A stretch of DNA of 64,000 nucleotides, from positions 124,001 through 188,000 of the forward strand of contig JANINQ010000001.1 in NCBI GenBank assembly GCA_024508675.1, given 5' to 3'. The position numbers and the translations under genes are program-made. The notes beneath the pieces are model-generated. The model had not been told where the DNA came from and ran no database searches. It saw only the letters and a program-made list of their open reading frames with translations. Origin of the DNA: Afipia sp. (GTDB lineage: Bacteria; Pseudomonadota; Alphaproteobacteria; Rhizobiales; Xanthobacteraceae). Positions 62,110 through 64,000 of the stretch are shown here, piece by piece (position 1 is the stretch's first letter; each line of letters opens with the position of its first letter).

Positions 62110-62999
62110 GCCGATCCTCGCACGAGATGCAGATAGTCCGGCCCGCCTTTCGGGTCCTTGAGGCCGAAACGGCGGCCGTGCTGCAGGGACGGAATGCTTT
62201 TGCGGACCGCCTGAACCTTTGCAGGATCGATCTTCGCCAGCACGACGCCGGTATCGGTGCCGTTACCTTCTGCAAGGATTTCGCCCCACGGATCGACGAT
62301 CAGCGAATGGCCGTAGGTTTCACGGCCGCTTTCGTGTTTGCCGGCTTGCGCGGCTGCGAAGATGAAGCAGCCGTTTTCGATGGCGCGTGCACGCAGCAGC
62401 GTGCTCCAGTGCGCTTCGCCGGTTCGCACCGTGAATGCGGACGGTACGGAGATGAAGGATGCGCCGGCCTCCGCGAGCGCGCGATAGAGCGCCGGAAAAC
62501 GCACATCATAGCAGATCGTCAGCCCGAGCCGGCCCCATGGCAGATCGGAGATGACGGCGGTTTCGCCCGGCTGATAGTTGGCGGACTCGCGGTAGCTCTC
62601 GCCGCCGTCGAGTTCGATGTCGAACATGTGGATCTTGTCATAGCTCGCGAGGATGCTGCCATCCGGCGCGAGCAGGAACGAACGGTTGGCCGCGCGCTCC
62701 GGCGTGGCCCGAACCGCGATCGATCCGATATGCAGATAGATTTTCAGTTCGCGCGCAAGCTCGCGATAGGCCTTGAGCGAACGGTCGTCTTCGTCGTTCG
62801 CAAGAAGCTCGAACAGCGCCTTCCGGTTCTGCTGAATCATGTTGGTGACTTCGGGCGTCTGGACATAGTCCGCGCCCTTGTCCTTCGCTTCGCGGATCAG
62901 CGCGATGCCCTGCTCGAGACTCGTTTCCGGCAACATCGCGGTGCGCATCTGCACCATGGCTGCGGTGAACGGCGCGCCGCTTTCGATCTTGGCGGTCAT
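62106..62999 (-). CDS. Carbon-nitrogen hydrolase, Nit1-like
   Basis: From ATG 62999 there are 297 residues; a longer frame reads through grxC and is rejected. The catalytic triad is visible: Glu50 (VQTPEVTNM), Lys122 (YDKIHMFD) and Cys163 (LTICYDVRFPALYR). The pattern with KIHMFDIEL resembles Nit1/omega-amidase proteins that repair deaminated glutathione or hydrolyse alpha-ketoglutaramate. It follows grxC by ATGA overlap, so glutathione-related chemistry is plausible. DUF1178 is coupled behind. Confidence 0.92.
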   Translation of the reverse strand: MTAKIESGAPFTAAMVQMRTAMLPETSLEQGIALIREAKDKGADYVQTPEVTNMIQQNRKALFELLANDEDDRSLKAYRELARELKIYLHIGSIAVRATPERAANRSFLLAPDGSILASYDKIHMFDIELDGGESYRESANYQPGETAVISDLPWGRLGLTICYDVRFPALYRALAEAGASFISVPSAFTVRTGEAHWSTLLRARAIENGCFIFAAAQAGKHESGRETYGHSLIVDPWGEILAEGNGTDTGVVLAKIDPAKVQAVRKSIPSLQHGRRFGLKDPKGGPDYLHLVRGSA

Positions 63000-63271
63000 G
63001 GCGTCACCTTCTGGCCGGCGAGAAGCTCGTCCAGCTTGTGCTCGCGGTCGAGGGCATAGAGGTCGTCGCAGCCGCCGATATGAACCTTGTCGATGAAGAT
63101 TTGCGGGAAGGTTGCGCCCCCATTCGAGCGCTGGACCATTTCCGCGCGCCAGTCGGGATCGACTGCGACGTCGAACTCGGTGAAGGCCGCGTTCTTGCGC
63201 GTCAGCAGGGATTTCGCAGCGCTGCAATAGCCGCATCCGGGACGCGTATAGATTTCGACGAGTGCGGCCAT
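62996..63271 (-). CDS. grxC: Glutaredoxin 3
   Basis: 91 residues. The dithiol active site is RPGCGYCSAAKSLL (Cys13, Cys16; CGYC in place of E. coli CPYC). FPQIFIDKVHIGGCDDLYALDREHKLDELL supplies the cis-Pro and glutathione contacts. It reduces protein disulfides with glutathione. It lies 44 bases after comF, and its stop overlaps the start of the amidase gene, so comF-grxC-amidase-DUF1178 is probably one operon. Confidence 0.96.
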   Translation of the reverse strand: MAALVEIYTRPGCGYCSAAKSLLTRKNAAFTEFDVAVDPDWRAEMVQRSNGGATFPQIFIDKVHIGGCDDLYALDREHKLDELLAGQKVTP

Positions 63272-63315
63272 GATGTGCCTTTGTGAAAAGAGAAGAGCCT
63301 AAATTATATGGGGGT

Positions 63316-64000
63316 TTAGAGCGTGTCCACAACCCGGGCGAACACCAGCACATCCACCGATGCAGCCCTGGCGCGCAGCAGCGCGCGTGCGCAGGCGTCG
63401 ACGGTCGCGCCGGAGGTCAAAACGTCGTCAATCAACACGATCCTGCGGTCCTGAACGGAGGATTTGTCCTCTAAGGGCACTTTGAACGCACCCTGTACGT
63501 TGAGCGCGCGGTCGGCCTTGGAAAGACCGACCTGCTGCAGGGTCGGCCGCATGCGGCGCAAGGCGTTCCCAATCACTGGCAACTGCGCGGATTTACCGAC
63601 CACCGCCGCCAGCGCGCCGGACTGGTTGTAGCGGCGGCTCCATCCTCGCCGCCAGTGCAGCGGCACCGGCACGAGGGCATCGGCTTCACCGAGAAGTTCC
63701 TGACCGGCGCGGACCATCCAGCGCCCCATGGTTGGGGCCAGATCGGTGCGGTCCTGGTATTTGAGTGCATGAACCATGGTGCGCGCAACGTCATCGTAGC
63801 GGACGGCGGCGCGGGCCCGGTCATAGGCCGGCGGACTGGCGATCGCCTGCATCGAGAGCAGGCCGGGCCCGGGATCGTAGACAAATGGAATGCCAAGTCG
63901 TGCGCAGAATGGCGGCGCGATGAACGACAGTTTGCCCCAGCACGCGGCGCAGACGCCTTCCCCCGCGACCGGTTCATGGCAGGAGACGCAGAGAGTCGGA
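63316..64000 (-). CDS. comF: ComF-family phosphoribosyltransferase-like protein, 5' end cut by the window
   Basis: The frame is open to the right edge, so the N-terminus is missing. The visible part starts with a zinc finger (LCVSCHEP ... VCAACW), followed by FCARLGIPFVYDPGPG, YDRARAAVRYDDVARTMVHALKYQDR and the PRTase loop RRIVLIDDVLTSGATVDACARAL. It is the ComF/GntX type, linked to DNA uptake in other bacteria, and often placed next to grxC as here. The ATG at 63852 inside is not the start, because the zinc-finger residues precede it in frame. Confidence 0.9.
   Translation of the reverse strand, partial: PTLCVSCHEPVAGEGVCAACWGKLSFIAPPFCARLGIPFVYDPGPGLLSMQAIASPPAYDRARAAVRYDDVARTMVHALKYQDRTDLAPTMGRWMVRAGQELLGEADALVPVPLHWRRGWSRRYNQSGALAAVVGKSAQLPVIGNALRRMRPTLQQVGLSKADRALNVQGAFKVPLEDKSSVQDRRIVLIDDVLTSGATVDACARALLRARAASVDVLVFARVVDTL

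Noticed and set aside
63000-63353. Extension of the nitrilase-like frame into grxC
   Set aside because: Arg-rich translation in the wrong frame of grxC; the ATGA overlap at 62996-62999 gives the proper start.

Overview
The window looks like ordinary chromosome from an alphaproteobacterium of the Bradyrhizobium/Rhodopseudomonas/Afipia group (Nitrobacteraceae, formerly Bradyrhizobiaceae). The evidence is high-GC coding with few gaps, a D-tartrate dehydratase nearly identical to the one I remember from Bradyrhizobium, the PhaR/PhaA/PhaB/PhaZ set for polyhydroxybutyrate (PHB), the cluster lysC | ptsP-prfA-prmC-DUF4167, and two palindromic repeat families that I associate with this family. The genus is an inference. 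I see no rRNA, tRNA, CRISPR array, insertion sequence, prophage or conjugative gene.

Layout. 1-4.3 kb: edge of a secreted caspase-like protein, tarD, a small ORF, phaZ and a glutathione transferase. 4.6-11.4 kb: an accessory-looking catabolic stretch (cupin-like protein, NTF2-like protein, MFS carrier, VOC dioxygenase-like and carboxymuconolactone-decarboxylase-like proteins) followed by two adjacent acyl-CoA dehydrogenases. 11.4-14.6 kb: an orphan amino-acid-binding protein, an L,D-transpeptidase and a Tat-exported amidohydrolase. 14.8-20.3 kb: cyanide-insensitive bd-type quinol oxidase (cydAB plus a 43-residue DUF2474 subunit) and glnD. 20.6-23.9 kb: a sulfonate/taurine-type ABC importer with an OsmC peroxidase. 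23.9-28 kb: mutS and a pcaF-like thiolase. 28-32.6 kb: a marR-emrA-emrB efflux operon and a patatin. 32.7-35.5 kb: a Fur/Zur regulator, a DMT carrier and ispG. 35.6-40 kb: an AraC regulator, an outer-membrane barrel, an Na+/H+ antiporter and DUF1345. 40-43.6 kb: ispA, DUF1330, mtgA, rpmF and two hypotheticals. 43.8-48.6 kb: a degenerate-GGDEF/EAL protein, then phaR facing phaA-phaB. 48.7-52.5 kb: a DMT carrier, DUF985 cupin, gloB, a methyltransferase and DUF4167. 52.9-58.8 kb: prmC, prfA, ptsP and lysC. 58.9-64 kb: a PH-domain membrane protein, ubiG, two DMT proteins, DUF1178, a nitrilase-like amidase, grxC and a partial comF.

How they work together. PHB metabolism is represented by synthesis (phaA, phaB), mobilisation (phaZ) and control (phaR), with the polymerase phaC outside the window. 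GlnD and PtsP are the nitrogen-sensing arms (PII uridylylation and PTS-Ntr). IspG and IspA supply isoprenoids, including the ubiquinone side chain that UbiG's product carries and that the bd oxidase consumes. PrfA/PrmC are a release factor and its methylase.

I did not find a convincing new defence or mobile system. The most interesting items are the orphan catabolic cluster at 4.6-8.8 kb, the paired acyl-CoA dehydrogenases separated by a palindromic repeat, the secreted caspase-like protein cut by the left edge, the small DUF2474 subunit next to cydB, and several repeat or hairpin structures. Starts were re-chosen from ribosome-binding sites where the longest ORF looked over-extended; each case is stated in its entry.
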